Of a stretch of DNA of 64,000 bases, positions 18,702 through 28,342 are shown piece after piece. The notes beneath the pieces were generated by a model, which searched no databases, had not been told where the DNA came from, and saw only the letters and a program-made list of their open reading frames with translations. A program made the translations under genes and the position numbers. Source of the stretch: Hongsoonwoonella zoysiae (lineage in GTDB: Bacteria; Pseudomonadota; Alphaproteobacteria; Rhizobiales; Stappiaceae). The stretch covers positions 682,001 through 746,000 of the forward strand of contig NZ_JABRXF010000002.1 in NCBI RefSeq assembly GCF_013266695.1. The letters are read 5' to 3'. The stretch's first letter is position 1, and each line of letters opens with the position of its first letter.

Positions 18702-19763
18702 ATGGCTCAGGAAGACGATCACACCCGGACAATCGTCTATGCGGAACGCGCGCTCGACTATCTTCGTCAGCACGCGCTGCCCGCATATCCTCGCTTTTAT
18801 GAAGTCTGGTACACCTACGCAGCCGGTTTCAATCATGCGCTCAACAAGGCTGTAAACGACGTCTCTGACGATGCAGAGCATCTTTCCTCCGAGAGCGTAC
18901 AGGAAATCTACAACCGGTTTTTGTCTCCGAACCGATTGGGCGACCGGATCGACAAGGTGGGTACCAAGCTTTCCGCTGAAATCCGGGATATGCTGGACCG
19001 GCTATCGCAGAACTCGGATATTGTTTCCGAATACGGAAACTCACTGGAAGGCGCGAGAATTGCGCTTGAAAACCTTCAGAGCCCTGACCAGCTCAATTCG
19101 CTGATAACCAGACTGCTGAAGGCGACGACAGATACCGCGCAAGCAAATTCCGCCCTGGAACAACAGCTGATTGAATCTCGTGGGCAGATCGAATCGCTTC
19201 GGGAAAGCCTTGAAGCCATTAGGCATGAATCGGTCACCGACGAGTTGACGACCCTCTACAACCGCAAGCATTTCGATCAGTCGATCGAACGGATGATGCG
19301 CCACGCGGCAGATACAAAAGAGCCACTCTCGCTGCTTATCACCGATATTGATCATTTCAAGCGATTCAACGACAACTACGGGCACCAGACGGGAGACCAG
19401 GTTCTCCGTCTCGTGGCAGTCGCCTCCAAGCAGAATGTAAAAGGCAAAGACGTTCCTTGCCGATACGGCGGTGAGGAATTCGCCATTCTCATGCCGCACA
19501 CGACGTTGCAACAGGCAATGTCCGTTGCCGAGCAGATCCGCCGCGCCGTCATGTCAAAGGAACTGGTTAAACGCTCTACCGGGGAGAATCTTGGCCGTAT
19601 CACAATAACCATCGGCGCTGCGACCATGCGAAGCGATGATACGGCACATTCATTTATCGCGCGGGCGGACAAGGCGCTCTATGCCGGAAAACATGGCGGC
19701 CGGAATCAGGTTTGCGGCGAAAGCGACCTGGACGGATCGAAGAGTGCACCGCAGGTTGCCTAA
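18702..19763 (+). CDS. Diguanylate cyclase (GGDEF domain)
   Basis: Cytoplasmic protein of 353 residues making cyclic di-GMP from two GTP. The N-terminal ~170 residues are helical, with a family-conserved stretch (ALPAYPRFYEVWYTYAAG, 26-42) and a probable coiled coil (130-172). The GGDEF domain begins at DELTTLYNRKHFD (180-192). The active site is intact as GGEEF (256-260) with the metal-binding Asp in ITDIDHFK. The usual inhibitory site RxxD is KGKD here (247-250). No membrane segment. A short N-terminal regulatory domain of this kind is common in Hyphomicrobiales cyclases. It ends 10 bases from the convergent tfoX-like gene. Confidence 0.92.
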   Translation: MAQEDDHTRTIVYAERALDYLRQHALPAYPRFYEVWYTYAAGFNHALNKAVNDVSDDAEHLSSESVQEIYNRFLSPNRLGDRIDKVGTKLSAEIRDMLDRLSQNSDIVSEYGNSLEGARIALENLQSPDQLNSLITRLLKATTDTAQANSALEQQLIESRGQIESLRESLEAIRHESVTDELTTLYNRKHFDQSIERMMRHAADTKEPLSLLITDIDHFKRFNDNYGHQTGDQVLRLVAVASKQNVKGKDVPCRYGGEEFAILMPHTTLQQAMSVAEQIRRAVMSKELVKRSTGENLGRITITIGAATMRSDDTAHSFIARADKALYAGKHGGRNQVCGESDLDGSKSAPQVA

Positions 19764-19772
19764 AGCCAGATT

Positions 19773-20120
19773 TTAGTTGCCGACCTTCCTTCTGCGGTCA
19801 GAACGGCGAGCAGCCTCCAGCGCTTCAACCGCCAATTTTCGTATTTCATCCGGATCATCCACAGCACTCTCAGGCACCGACCAGTATGACATTGATCTCG
19901 GTTTGCCTGACATTTCGTAGCTGAATGGAACGCTTCCCGCGCCCTCATATATCGGACGATTGACCTCATCCGCCTTGAAGTAGACCGCGCCGCCAGCTTC
20001 CAACGCGAACATTAGGTCATTGCAGAGAAGTCCCGCGCCACCGAACATGCGTTTGACTCGGATATCGCCAAGGTCAGCCACCACGTCTGCGACATATTGG
20101 AGTGTGGAACTAACGGCCAT
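19773..20120 (-). CDS. TfoX N-terminal domain protein
   Basis: 115-residue protein consisting of the TfoX/Sxy N-terminal domain alone (MFGGAGLLCNDLMFALE, VYFKADEVNRPIYEGAG, SYWSVPESAVDD). Full TfoX/Sxy activates competence genes in gammaproteobacteria; the role of single-domain versions in alphaproteobacteria is not established. I chose ATG 20120 because MAVSSTLQYV starts the conserved part; an in-frame upstream start would add 17 atypical residues. It follows sufA by 131 bases on the same strand and could be at the end of the suf transcript. Confidence 0.8.
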   Translation of the reverse strand: MAVSSTLQYVADVVADLGDIRVKRMFGGAGLLCNDLMFALEAGGAVYFKADEVNRPIYEGAGSVPFSYEMSGKPRSMSYWSVPESAVDDPDEIRKLAVEALEAARRSDRRRKVGN

Positions 20121-20251
20121 AACCAAGTTTTCCGAATCCGACGAACGAAGCAACCATTTCTTCACCCTCAAATCCTGCCGGCACGAGGGTGCGTGGAAAC
20201 AAACCTGCGCCGAGAAGACAGCTTATAGCCGAGAGCGGTTTCGTATTCGGA

Positions 20252-20626
20252 TCAGGAAGCCAGCAAGGACGGGTCGGCCTGTTTCAGCTCAACCGATTCA
20301 CCGCAGCCGCATGCCGAAACTTCGTTCGGATTTCGGAACACGAAGCCGGATCGAAACTTGGTAACCTCATAATCCATTTCCGTGCCGAGCAGGAAAAGGA
20401 CCGCAGCCGGATCGACGAAAAGCGTCACGCCCTTCTCCTCGATAACGTCGTCGCCGGCGGAAGCCTCCTCGACAATATCCATGCTGTATTCCATACCGGC
20501 ACAGCCGCCCTTGTTCACCCCGACCCTTAGGCCGAGGGCAGGTTTGTCGGAATTTTCCAGAATTTCCCGAACACGGTCAGCCGCCGCATCGGTCAGCTTC
20601 ATCACCGGGAATTTCATCTTAGCCAT
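20252..20626 (-). CDS. sufA: A-type Fe-S carrier SufA
   Basis: 124-residue Fe-S carrier that receives clusters from the SufBCD scaffold. The three conserved cysteines are Cys42 (NKGGCAGMEY) and Cys106/Cys108 (VSACGCGESV). The C-terminal tail after CGCG is longer than in the ErpA-like copy at 8912-9256. It is the last gene of the suf operon, 57 bases after sufT. Confidence 0.93.
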   Translation of the reverse strand: MAKMKFPVMKLTDAAADRVREILENSDKPALGLRVGVNKGGCAGMEYSMDIVEEASAGDDVIEEKGVTLFVDPAAVLFLLGTEMDYEVTKFRSGFVFRNPNEVSACGCGESVELKQADPSLLAS

Positions 20627-20683
20627 TGTCGCTCACATCCGATCGCTTACGGTTAGCCTAGATATAGTTATCAAAAGAGCATC

Positions 20684-21091
20684 TTAAAACCAGTTAAGCG
20701 CGACCTTCGCTTCTTCAGACATACGCTCGGGCGTCCACGGCGGATCGAAGACGATCGTTGCAGTAACCGGACCGACGCCGGCCACCGCGCCTACGGCATC
20801 TTCCACCCAACCAGGCATTTCACCGGCAACGGGACATCCGGGCGCCGTCAGCGTCATGTCGATTGCGACGGAGCGATCGTCTTCTATATCGACCTTATAG
20901 ATTAGGCCGAGTTCATAGATATCGACAGGAATTTCCGGGTCATAGACCGTCTTCAACGCATCGACGATATCGTGCGTCAACCGTTCGAGCTCTTCTGAGG
21001 GGATAGTGCTCGACGAGGATCCGATACGAGCCTCGTTCGGGCCTTCCGGTTCAATCGTCGTGTTTGTCGTATCGGTCATCTCATCACTCAT
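20684..21091 (-). CDS. sufT: SUF-associated DUF59/MIP18 protein SufT
   Basis: 135-residue protein of the MIP18/DUF59 family (called sufX in Agrobacterium), an accessory Fe-S maturation factor. The core YDPEIPVDIYELGLIYKV and the conserved cysteine in LTAPGCPVAGEMP are present. The first ~35 residues are a Thr/Ser-rich linker. Its start overlaps the sufS stop by four bases (ATGA), implying coupled translation. Confidence 0.92.
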   Translation of the reverse strand: MSDEMTDTTNTTIEPEGPNEARIGSSSSTIPSEELERLTHDIVDALKTVYDPEIPVDIYELGLIYKVDIEDDRSVAIDMTLTAPGCPVAGEMPGWVEDAVGAVAGVGPVTATIVFDPPWTPERMSEEAKVALNWF

Positions 21092-22344
21092 GAAAAGAAA
21101 GCGTGCGCCTTTTGTAGCGCCTCCGCAAGACGGTCGACTTCATCAAGCGTATTATAGAGGCCAAAGCTCGCCCGGCAGGTGGATGTTACGCCGTAACGCT
21201 CGAGAAGCGGCTGAGCGCAATGCGTGCCCGCACGTACCGCAACACCGCTGCGATCAATGATCATCGACACATCATGGGCGTGAACGCCTTCCATCTCGAA
21301 AGAAATGATCGCCCCCTTGCCCGGAGCCTCCCCGAAGATTCGCAGCGAGTTGATCTCGGCAAGGCGTTTGTGCGCGTAATCCTTCAATTCGGCCTCGTGT
21401 GCGGCGATACGATCCCGCCCAAGCATCTCCATGTAGTCCAGTGCGGCGCCCAAGCCGATCGCCTGGACGATCGGCGGCGTCCCGGCCTCAAAGCGATGCG
21501 GAGGATGATTGTAGGTGACGTTATCTTCCGTCACGGCCTCAATCATTTCACCGCCACCGTTAAAGGGGCGCATACGCTCCAGAAGCTCCGCCTTCCCCCA
21601 AAGCGCGCCGATTCCGGTCGGCCCGTAGACCTTGTGACCGGTGAAGACGTAAAAGTCGCAACCCAGGTCCTGAACATCAACCGGCATGTGAACGGCGGCC
21701 TGACTACCATCCACCAGAACCGGAATATCACGCTCGTGCGCGATCCGGCACACCTCCTTGATCGGCACCACGGTGCCGAGGACATTCGACATATGCGTGA
21801 TCGCGACCAGCTTCGTGCGCTCGGTCAACGCCTTTTCGAAGGCCTCGAGGTCGAAGGAACCGTCTTCGCGGACATAGACCCACTTCAGGACCGCGCCCTT
21901 GCGCTCACGATGGAAATGCCAGGGCACGATGTTGGAATGATGCTCCATGATGGAGAGCACGATCTCATCGCCCTCGCCGATCAGATCCGTCCCGAAACCG
22001 TAGGACACCAGGTTGATCGCTTCGGTCGTGGAGCGCGTGAAAATAATCTCGTCGACCGAAGGTGCGTTTAGGAACCGGCGCACAGTTTCGCGCGCCGCCT
22101 CGTAGTTTTCCGTCGCGAGGTTCGACAGGAAATGCAGGCCCCGATGTACATTGGCATATTCTTCGGAATAGGCCTTGGTCATGGCGTCGATGACTGCCTG
22201 CGGTTTCTGGGCCGACGCACCATTGTCGAGATAGACGAGCGGCTTGCCATAGACCTCACGCGACAGGATCGGGAAATCCTTGCGCACTTCCGCCACGTCG
22301 TAAGGCGTGCTTTTCGTCTGAATAACGTCGGCCTCAGTCACCAT
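21088..22344 (-). CDS. sufS: Cysteine desulfurase SufS (class II)
   Basis: PLP enzyme of 418 residues that takes sulfur from cysteine as a persulfide for Fe-S assembly. The PLP lysine is Lys238 in FTGHKVYGPTG and the persulfide cysteine is Cys376 in RAGTHCAQPLLERYG, the short class II catalytic loop. Upstream His in IMEHHSNIVPWH stacks on PLP. It is the sufS1 position of the rhizobial operon, two bases downstream of sufD and overlapping sufT by ATGA. Confidence 0.95.
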   Translation of the reverse strand: MVTEADVIQTKSTPYDVAEVRKDFPILSREVYGKPLVYLDNGASAQKPQAVIDAMTKAYSEEYANVHRGLHFLSNLATENYEAARETVRRFLNAPSVDEIIFTRSTTEAINLVSYGFGTDLIGEGDEIVLSIMEHHSNIVPWHFHRERKGAVLKWVYVREDGSFDLEAFEKALTERTKLVAITHMSNVLGTVVPIKEVCRIAHERDIPVLVDGSQAAVHMPVDVQDLGCDFYVFTGHKVYGPTGIGALWGKAELLERMRPFNGGGEMIEAVTEDNVTYNHPPHRFEAGTPPIVQAIGLGAALDYMEMLGRDRIAAHEAELKDYAHKRLAEINSLRIFGEAPGKGAIISFEMEGVHAHDVSMIIDRSGVAVRAGTHCAQPLLERYGVTSTCRASFGLYNTLDEVDRLAEALQKAHAFFS

Positions 22345-22346
22345 TC

Positions 22347-23669
22347 CTACTCCTCAACCGAGAGCCAGTTGCGAATGCGGCCTTCAAGCGCGGACACGAT
22401 ACCCTCATCCTCCATCTCCTCAACCGCTTCCGCGAGGAATGCCAGCACGAGCAGCATCTTGGCCTGCGCTTCGGGGATGCCACGCGCACGCAGATAGAAC
22501 AAAAGGTCCTCGTCAATCTGCCCGCTCGTGGCGCCATGCGCGCACTGGACATCGTCGGCGAAGATTTCCAGCTCCGGCTTGTTCGACATCGACGCATCTT
22601 CCGAGAGGAGGAGCGCCTGCGTCATCATCTGGCCGTCTGTCTTCTGCGCATGGGGGCGCACGATGATCTTGCCCTGGAAAACGCCTTCGGCAAAATCGTC
22701 GATCACCGCTTTGAAACGCTCGCGGCTTTCACAATTCGGCACCTTGTGGTCGACGACGAGCGTGTGGTCGGAATGCTGCTTCTCGCGCACCATGGTGATG
22801 CCGTAAAGCGAGGCATTCGAATGCTCGCCGGAGAAAGTGACGAAGGATTGCGTGCGGGCGAAATCAGTCCCCATGTTAAAGCCGATCGCCTTAACCTCGG
22901 CTGACCCGCCGATATTCATCAGCACGGATGAAACATGCACCGCTTCTCCCGTCACGACCCGCGCAAGCGTCAGCCTGGCCTCATCACCAATGACAAAATC
23001 GGACACGGCATTGCCTTCCGCCTCGGCGGTATTGTCCTCGAAACTTTCGAGGATGGTCGCCTGCGCGCGTTTGCCGAGCTCGATGCGGCAGCGCGTGTAA
23101 CGGGCGCCGGCTGTACTTGCCGTATAGACGATCTCGATTGGCCTGGAGACTTCCGTTCCCTCACCGACGGAGACCACTGCACCACCGAGGACGAGCGCCG
23201 TGTTCAGCATGATCATCGGGTCAGCTGCGGCAATTGAGGGAACGTTGAGAAGGCCGTCCGCCTCGTCCTGCGCGTCAGCAAGCGCGGCGTTCAGATTCGA
23301 TACGGTAACGCCCTCGCCTTTCAGCGCCTCAATGTCGGAAAGCTCCGCCATCAGCCGACCGTTGTTGATCACAATGCGATAACGCTCGAGATCTCCATAG
23401 GTTTCGACGGCCTCTAGCGCCGATTTCGCTTCAGCATTCGAGCCAGCGGCAACGAGCTTGGAGGCTGACTTCAGCTTTGCCCGGACATCGGAGTACTTGT
23501 ACTCCTCCACCCGGCGGTGAGGCAGGCCACGCTCATCGAAAGCCGAAAAAGCTTGCTCTCGGAGTTTGATGACGGCGTCCGATCCGGCGAGTTGCTCGCG
23601 CGCGCCATCGAAGAGGCTCGCGAGTTCCGTCTCGGCGCTCGTCTTGAGACTGCGCGTTTCCATATTCAT
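22347..23669 (-). CDS. sufD: Fe-S cluster assembly protein SufD
   Basis: 440-residue beta-helix subunit of the SufBC2D scaffold. The conserved C-terminal SufBD core is seen in HSNASLYGITM, SDHTLVVDHKVPNCESRERFK, FQGKIIVRPHAQKTDG and ADDVQCAHGATSGQ. SufD lacks enzyme activity but is needed for iron entry and sits at the SufB interface. It is placed between sufC (16 bases upstream) and sufS (two bases downstream). Confidence 0.95.
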   Translation of the reverse strand: MNMETRSLKTSAETELASLFDGAREQLAGSDAVIKLREQAFSAFDERGLPHRRVEEYKYSDVRAKLKSASKLVAAGSNAEAKSALEAVETYGDLERYRIVINNGRLMAELSDIEALKGEGVTVSNLNAALADAQDEADGLLNVPSIAAADPMIMLNTALVLGGAVVSVGEGTEVSRPIEIVYTASTAGARYTRCRIELGKRAQATILESFEDNTAEAEGNAVSDFVIGDEARLTLARVVTGEAVHVSSVLMNIGGSAEVKAIGFNMGTDFARTQSFVTFSGEHSNASLYGITMVREKQHSDHTLVVDHKVPNCESRERFKAVIDDFAEGVFQGKIIVRPHAQKTDGQMMTQALLLSEDASMSNKPELEIFADDVQCAHGATSGQIDEDLLFYLRARGIPEAQAKMLLVLAFLAEAVEEMEDEGIVSALEGRIRNWLSVEE

Positions 23670-23685
23670 CGCTCGTCCCTTCGTG

Positions 23686-24441
23686 TCACGCGGCCTGTCC
23701 GACGTAATCGGCGTAACCGTTCTTCTCCAGCTCGAGCGCCAGTTCCTTGCCGCCCGTCTTCACGATCTTCCCGCGAGACAGGACATGGACGACGTCTGGC
23801 ACGATGTGATCCAGCAAACGCTGGTAGTGCGTGATGACGACCATGGCGCGATCCGGTGAGCGAAGACGGTTCACGCCCTCCGCAACAATCTTCAGCGCGT
23901 CGATGTCGAGGCCGGAATCCGTTTCGTCCATGACGCAAAGCTTCGGCTCAAGCAGGGACATCTGCAGGATTTCCGAGCGCTTCTTCTCGCCGCCGGAAAA
24001 ACCGACGTTGAGCGGGCGCTTCAGCATATCCATCGTGATGTTAAGCTCGGCAGCCTTTTCTTTAACCTGCTTCATGAACGCAGGCGTAGACAGCTCATCT
24101 TCACCGCGCGCCTTGCGCTGCGCGTTCAGCGCGGTCTTCAGGAAGGTCATCGTGGCGACACCCGGAATCTCGATCGGGTACTGGAACGCGAGGAACAGCC
24201 CGGCGGCGGCACGCTCGTCCGGCTCCATCTCCAACATGCTTTCGCCGTTGAAGAGGATATCGCCCTCGGTGACCTCATAATCGTCCTTGCCGGCAAGAAT
24301 ATAGGACAGCGTCGACTTGCCGGAGCCGTTCGGCCCCATGATGGCATGCACTTCGCCCGGCTTCACCGTCAGGTTCACGCCGCGCAGGATTTCCGTTTCG
24401 TCGTCGCCGACATGGGCGTGCAGGTTCTTGATCTCAAGCAT
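23686..24441 (-). CDS. sufC: Fe-S assembly ATPase SufC
   Basis: 251-residue ABC-type ATPase of the SufBCD complex; it is soluble and drives conformational change of the scaffold, not transport. Walker [10 protein letters not shown] (36-44), signature [11 protein letters not shown], and Walker [13 protein letters not shown] are present. The Lys/Arg-rich signature and the Asp-Ser-Gly-Leu-Asp D-loop are typical of SufC. The ATG at 24441 is preceded by a 48-base gap to sufB. Confidence 0.96.
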   Translation of the reverse strand: MLEIKNLHAHVGDDETEILRGVNLTVKPGEVHAIMGPNGSGKSTLSYILAGKDDYEVTEGDILFNGESMLEMEPDERAAAGLFLAFQYPIEIPGVATMTFLKTALNAQRKARGEDELSTPAFMKQVKEKAAELNITMDMLKRPLNVGFSGGEKKRSEILQMSLLEPKLCVMDETDSGLDIDALKIVAEGVNRLRSPDRAMVVITHYQRLLDHIVPDVVHVLSRGKIVKTGGKELALELEKNGYADYVGQAA

Positions 24442-24489
24442 GAGTTTTCATCCGTAACTTATTGATCTGGTTAACCAGAAAGTTCAACG

Positions 24490-25962
24490 TCAACCGACGG
24501 AACCTTCCAGCGAGATGCTGATGAGTTTTTGCGCCTCAACCGCGAATTCCATCGGCAGCTGCTGGATCACATCCTTGACGAAGCCATTGACGATGAGCGC
24601 CACGGCCTCCTCTTCCGACAATCCCCGTTGCTGGCAATAGAACATCTGGTCGTCGGAGATCTTCGACGTCGTCGCCTCGTGTTCGAAGACGGCCGTAGAG
24701 TTCTTCGATTCCATGTAAGGCACGGTGTGGGCGCCGCAGTCCTGACCGATCAGGAGAGAGTCGCACTGGGTGAAATTGCGCGCATTCGTCGCCTTGCGGT
24801 GGGCAGACACCAGACCACGATAGGTGTTTTCCGACTTGCCGGCGGAAATGCCCTTGGAAATGATCCGGCTAGACGTGTTCTTGCCAAGGTGAATCATCTT
24901 CGTGCCGCTGTCGATCTGCTGGTGACCGTTCGAAACGGCGATCGAGTAGAATTCGCCACGCGAGTTATCGCCGCGCAGGATGCAGGACGGGTACTTCCAG
25001 GTGATCGCCGAGCCGGTTTCGACCTGCGTCCATGAGATCTTGGAGTTCCTGCCCCGGCAATCGCCGCGCTTGGTGACGAAGTTGTAGATACCGCCCTTGC
25101 CGTTCTTGTCGCCCGGGTACCAGTTCTGGACCGTCGAGTATTTGATTTCGGCATCATCATGCGCGATGAGCTCGACCACGGCCGCGTGAAGCTGGTTCTC
25201 GTCGCGCTGCGGTGCGGTGCAGCCTTCGAGATAGCTTACATACGCGCCCTTTTCGGCGATGATGAGCGTGCGCTCGAACTGACCGGTGTTCTGCTCGTTA
25301 ATGCGGAAATAGGTCGACAGTTCCATCGGGCAGCGAACGCCCTCCGGGACGTAGACAAATGAACCGTCAGAGAAAACGGCCGAGTTTAGCGTGGCATAGA
25401 AATTGTCCGACACCGGCACCACGGAACCAAGATACTTGCGCACAAGTTCCGGATGCTCGCGGAGCGCTTCAGAAATAGAGCAGAAGATGACGCCCGCCTT
25501 CTTCAACTCTTCCTTGAAGGTTGTCACCACCGAAACACTGTCGAACACAGCATCCACCGCGACGCGGTTCTTCGGCTCAACGCCAGCCAGGATTTCCTGC
25601 TCGCGAAGTGGAATGCCAAGCTTCTCGTAAGTCGCCAGCAGTTCCGGATCGACCTCGTCCAGGCTCTTGGGGCCCGGCGTGTTCTTCGGAGCGGAATAGT
25701 AATAAAGCTCGTTGAACTCGATCTGCGGATAGGAAACTCGAGCCCACGTGGGTTCGGCCATAGTGAGCCAGCGGCGATAAGCCTCCAGACGCCACTCAAG
25801 CATCCACTCGGGCTCGCCCTTCTTTTCCGAAATGAAACGAATAACGTCTTCGTTCAGGCCCTTTGGGGCCTTGTCGGATTCAATTTCCGTAACGAAGCCG
25901 TACTTATACTGGTCGACATCAATCGACCGGACCCGGTCGATCGTCTCCTGAACAGCAGGCAT
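24490..25962 (-). CDS. sufB: Fe-S cluster scaffold SufB
   Basis: 490-residue main scaffold subunit of SufBC2D on which the cluster is built. Characteristic segments are [72 protein letters not shown] and the C-terminal [19 protein letters not shown]. The start [13 protein letters not shown] at 25962 is chosen over the in-frame ATG nine codons upstream because homologues begin here. It lies 106 bases after the first desulfurase gene. Confidence 0.96.
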   Translation of the reverse strand: MPAVQETIDRVRSIDVDQYKYGFVTEIESDKAPKGLNEDVIRFISEKKGEPEWMLEWRLEAYRRWLTMAEPTWARVSYPQIEFNELYYYSAPKNTPGPKSLDEVDPELLATYEKLGIPLREQEILAGVEPKNRVAVDAVFDSVSVVTTFKEELKKAGVIFCSISEALREHPELVRKYLGSVVPVSDNFYATLNSAVFSDGSFVYVPEGVRCPMELSTYFRINEQNTGQFERTLIIAEKGAYVSYLEGCTAPQRDENQLHAAVVELIAHDDAEIKYSTVQNWYPGDKNGKGGIYNFVTKRGDCRGRNSKISWTQVETGSAITWKYPSCILRGDNSRGEFYSIAVSNGHQQIDSGTKMIHLGKNTSSRIISKGISAGKSENTYRGLVSAHRKATNARNFTQCDSLLIGQDCGAHTVPYMESKNSTAVFEHEATTSKISDDQMFYCQQRGLSEEEAVALIVNGFVKDVIQQLPMEFAVEAQKLISISLEGSVG

Positions 25963-26068
25963 GCGTGTCTCCTTCCAACACGGTTTCAAGGACCGCGGGT
26001 GGTCGCACTATGATCGCTCGGGACCATACGCGCCCCGGGCGGCTAACTCAATCGGCCGAGCCCCATTT

Positions 26069-27259
26069 TCATGCGGCAGCTCCGGCCTTGCCGGGCCGAA
26101 TACGCCCGGAAACCTTTTTCCAGACCTCGAGAAACCTCTCGATGTTCTGTCTTTTCGTAGCCCAGCCAATGCTCGCGCGGAGCGCACAGCGGGCAACATC
26201 TTCCTCCACCCCCATCGCATTCAACACATGCGACACCGATACCTTGCCCGATGAACAGGCAGACCCCGAGGAAAGGGCAATGCCTTCCAGGTCAAGCGCA
26301 ATCAAGGCCATCTCCGACCCGACGCCAGGCACCGCGAAACAGGTCGTGTTACAAAGCCTGTCAACGCGCTCACCGAACACCACCGTGTCCGCCCATATAT
26401 GGCGAAGTCCTTCTTCCATAAAGTCCCGCAGGCGCGATATTTCCGCCCGTTCGTCAAGCGAACGCGCAACGATTTCGGCAGCCAGGCCGAAACCAGCGAG
26501 CGCGGCGACATTTTCCGTACCGGCCCGGCGGCGGTTCTCCTGCGCTCCGCCCGTAAGCAGCGAGACGGGCCGCACATCCTCCGCCCCCAAGACCAGCGCA
26601 CCCGCACCCTGCGGCCCGCCAATCTTGTGAGCTGAGAGCGAAACCGCATCCGCCCTCCATTGGTAAACGTCCACGGGCATACGCCCTGCGGCCTGAACGG
26701 CGTCGACGTGAAAGATCGAATTCGTCTCTGCCAGCCGGGCGCCGATCTCCGCAACCGGATTTAGCACGCCCGTTTCGCTATTTGCCGCCATGACGGAAAC
26801 TAGAACGCGTTCGCCTTCGTCATTCGAAGCCTTTACCCTCGCCTCCAGCGCGTCAAGGTCAACTACGCCGTCGGGCCCGACCGGGATCCGTTCAACCGCG
26901 TCGGGATCGAACCTGCCGCCCGACAGCGCCGAGGGATGCTCCGTCGCCGAGACGAAAACGCGATCAAGACGCAGCCGATTACCTTCGTTCAGCCATTCGG
27001 GCGAAAGCGCGGTGACATTGGCTTCCGTACCGCCACTCGTGAAAATCACATTCTTTGCAACGGCACCGGCAAGGGCGCCCACCTGCTCGCGCGCCGTCTC
27101 GATGCGGCCGCGCGCCTTGCGACCCGGGCCGTGTATGGAAGAAGCGTTACCGTGCTGCGAAAGCACCTCCACCATAAGCTCGCGCACGGCCACGCGCAGC
27201 GGCGCACATGCATTATAATCGAGATAGATATGGTCGCCGCCTGCACTCACGAACAACAC
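26069..27259 (-). CDS. sufS2: Cysteine desulfurase, NifS/IscS-like (sufS2 position)
   Basis: Class I cysteine desulfurase of 396 residues, distinct from the SufS at 21088-22344. The PLP lysine is Lys212 in SLSAHKIGGPQGAG and the active cysteine is Cys335 in SSGSACSSGKVSVSH, on the longer class I loop. The first gene of the rhizobial suf operon (sufS2BCDS1XA) is of this type. The start is uncertain: GTG 27259, TTG 27256 and GTG 27250 are in frame and no strong ribosome site is seen. It is preceded by a long leader from the promoter near 27450. Confidence 0.9.
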   Translation of the reverse strand: MLFVSAGGDHIYLDYNACAPLRVAVRELMVEVLSQHGNASSIHGPGRKARGRIETAREQVGALAGAVAKNVIFTSGGTEANVTALSPEWLNEGNRLRLDRVFVSATEHPSALSGGRFDPDAVERIPVGPDGVVDLDALEARVKASNDEGERVLVSVMAANSETGVLNPVAEIGARLAETNSIFHVDAVQAAGRMPVDVYQWRADAVSLSAHKIGGPQGAGALVLGAEDVRPVSLLTGGAQENRRRAGTENVAALAGFGLAAEIVARSLDERAEISRLRDFMEEGLRHIWADTVVFGERVDRLCNTTCFAVPGVGSEMALIALDLEGIALSSGSACSSGKVSVSHVLNAMGVEEDVARCALRASIGWATKRQNIERFLEVWKKVSGRIRPGKAGAAA

Positions 27260-27426
27260 TCACATTAGGTGGCAAAAGACCGCCAGGTTCCTAAATTTAA
27301 AGGTCTGACGGATCACGCAATCCTTGCATTTCGCGGGCGAGATGAGGATAACGTGTCCGCATCGGTGACGGCGCCTGATTTCGAAACCTTCAAACGTTTC
27401 CATCTGCCGCCGACGCCACGTTCGTT

Positions 27427-27477
27427 TTTCGAACGATTCTAAACTAGGTTCTAGGAACAAGGGTTCGCCAAGTCAAG
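27427..27477 (-). promoter_or_regulatory. suf operon promoter with Irr-type iron control (ICE) box
   Basis: On the minus strand, CTTGAC (27477-27472), a 17-base spacer and CTAGAA (27454-27449) match the alphaproteobacterial housekeeping pattern CTTGAC-N17-CTATAT. Just after it lies the palindrome TTTCGAACGATTCTAAA (27427-27443), 13 of 14 defined positions of the ICE consensus TTTAGAAnnnTTCTAAA bound by Irr. The box would cover the predicted transcription start (about 27442), the position of a repressor. Irr and RirA control of the equivalent operon is reported in Agrobacterium; here it is inferred. Confidence 0.65.
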
Positions 27478-27572
27478 GCGAGTTACGCAAATACCCTTAG
27501 TCCGAACATGCCCGGAGCGCGGGTGGCAAAGCCACGGTCGGCGCCCAAAGACAGGAAGGACAGGCACTCCCA

Positions 27573-28229
27573 ATGCCAGAGGTGATTTTCAACGGCCCGG
27601 CCGGACGAATCGAGGGCCGGTTCCACCCGGCAAAATCGCGGACCGCCCCGATAGCGCTGGTGCTTCATCTACACCCGCAATTCGGCGGCACGATGAATAA
27701 TCAGATCGTCTACCAGCTTCACTACATGTTCGCCAAGCGTGGCTTTGCGGTTCTCCGGTTCAACTTCCGTGGCGTGGGACGAAGCCAAGGCTCCTTCGAT
27801 CACGGACAGGGCGAATTGTCCGACGCCGCGGCGGCCCTCGACTGGGTGCAGACAATTCATCCCGATGCCCGCTCGTGCTGGATTGCGGGCTTTTCCTTTG
27901 GCGCCTGGATCGGAATGCAGCTTCTGATGCGCCGCCCGGAGGTCGAAGGCTTCATCTCTGTCGCACCGCCGGCGAACCTGCACGACTTCTCATTCCTGGC
28001 GCCCTGCCCCTCATCCGGCCTCATCGTCCACGGCGATTCCGACAAGGTCGTGCCTGCCAAAGACGTTCAGGTGCTGGTCGACAAGCTCAAGACGCAGAAA
28101 GGCATCGTGATCGACCATACGACGATAAGCGGCGCCAACCATTTCTTCGAGAACCACACCGAAGAACTGATGGACATCTGCGGCAACTACCTCGACAAGC
28201 GCTTGGGCGTGGACACGGAAGTCGCCTGA
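27573..28229 (+). CDS. Alpha/beta hydrolase (dienelactone-hydrolase-like)
   Basis: 218-residue cytoplasmic alpha/beta hydrolase. Nucleophile Ser108 is in GFSFGAW, the acid is likely Asp157 in HGDSDKVVP, and the base His190 in SGANHFF. An early segment (VLHLHPQFGGTMNN) supplies the oxyanion hole. The substrate is not predictable; similar proteins are annotated as esterase/dienelactone hydrolase-type and are conserved beside the suf operon in many alphaproteobacteria. It diverges from the suf operon across a 313-base gap and ends at a strong bidirectional terminator. Confidence 0.85.
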   Translation: MPEVIFNGPAGRIEGRFHPAKSRTAPIALVLHLHPQFGGTMNNQIVYQLHYMFAKRGFAVLRFNFRGVGRSQGSFDHGQGELSDAAAALDWVQTIHPDARSCWIAGFSFGAWIGMQLLMRRPEVEGFISVAPPANLHDFSFLAPCPSSGLIVHGDSDKVVPAKDVQVLVDKLKTQKGIVIDHTTISGANHFFENHTEELMDICGNYLDKRLGVDTEVA

Positions 28230-28253
28230 TCAGGCCATCTATCCAGATGTGAT

Positions 28254-28291
28254 AAAAAACGCCGGCCTCGTGACAAGGGCCGGCGTTTTTT
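28254..28291. terminator. Bidirectional intrinsic terminator
   Basis: AAAAAACGCCGGCC (28254-28267) pairs perfectly with GGCCGGCGTTTTTT (28278-28291) around a ten-base loop. It has T-runs on both strands and lies between the convergent hydrolase and NDUFA12 genes, so it can stop both transcripts. Confidence 0.92.
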
Positions 28292-28342
28292 CAGTGCATC
28301 GAACGAAAAACCGATTTTTGCCTACAAGGCGATTTTGACCAT

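Noticed and set aside
19773-20120. Competence regulator TfoX as a functional assignment
   Set aside because: Only the N-terminal domain is present; a competence role in this group is not supported by the sequence.
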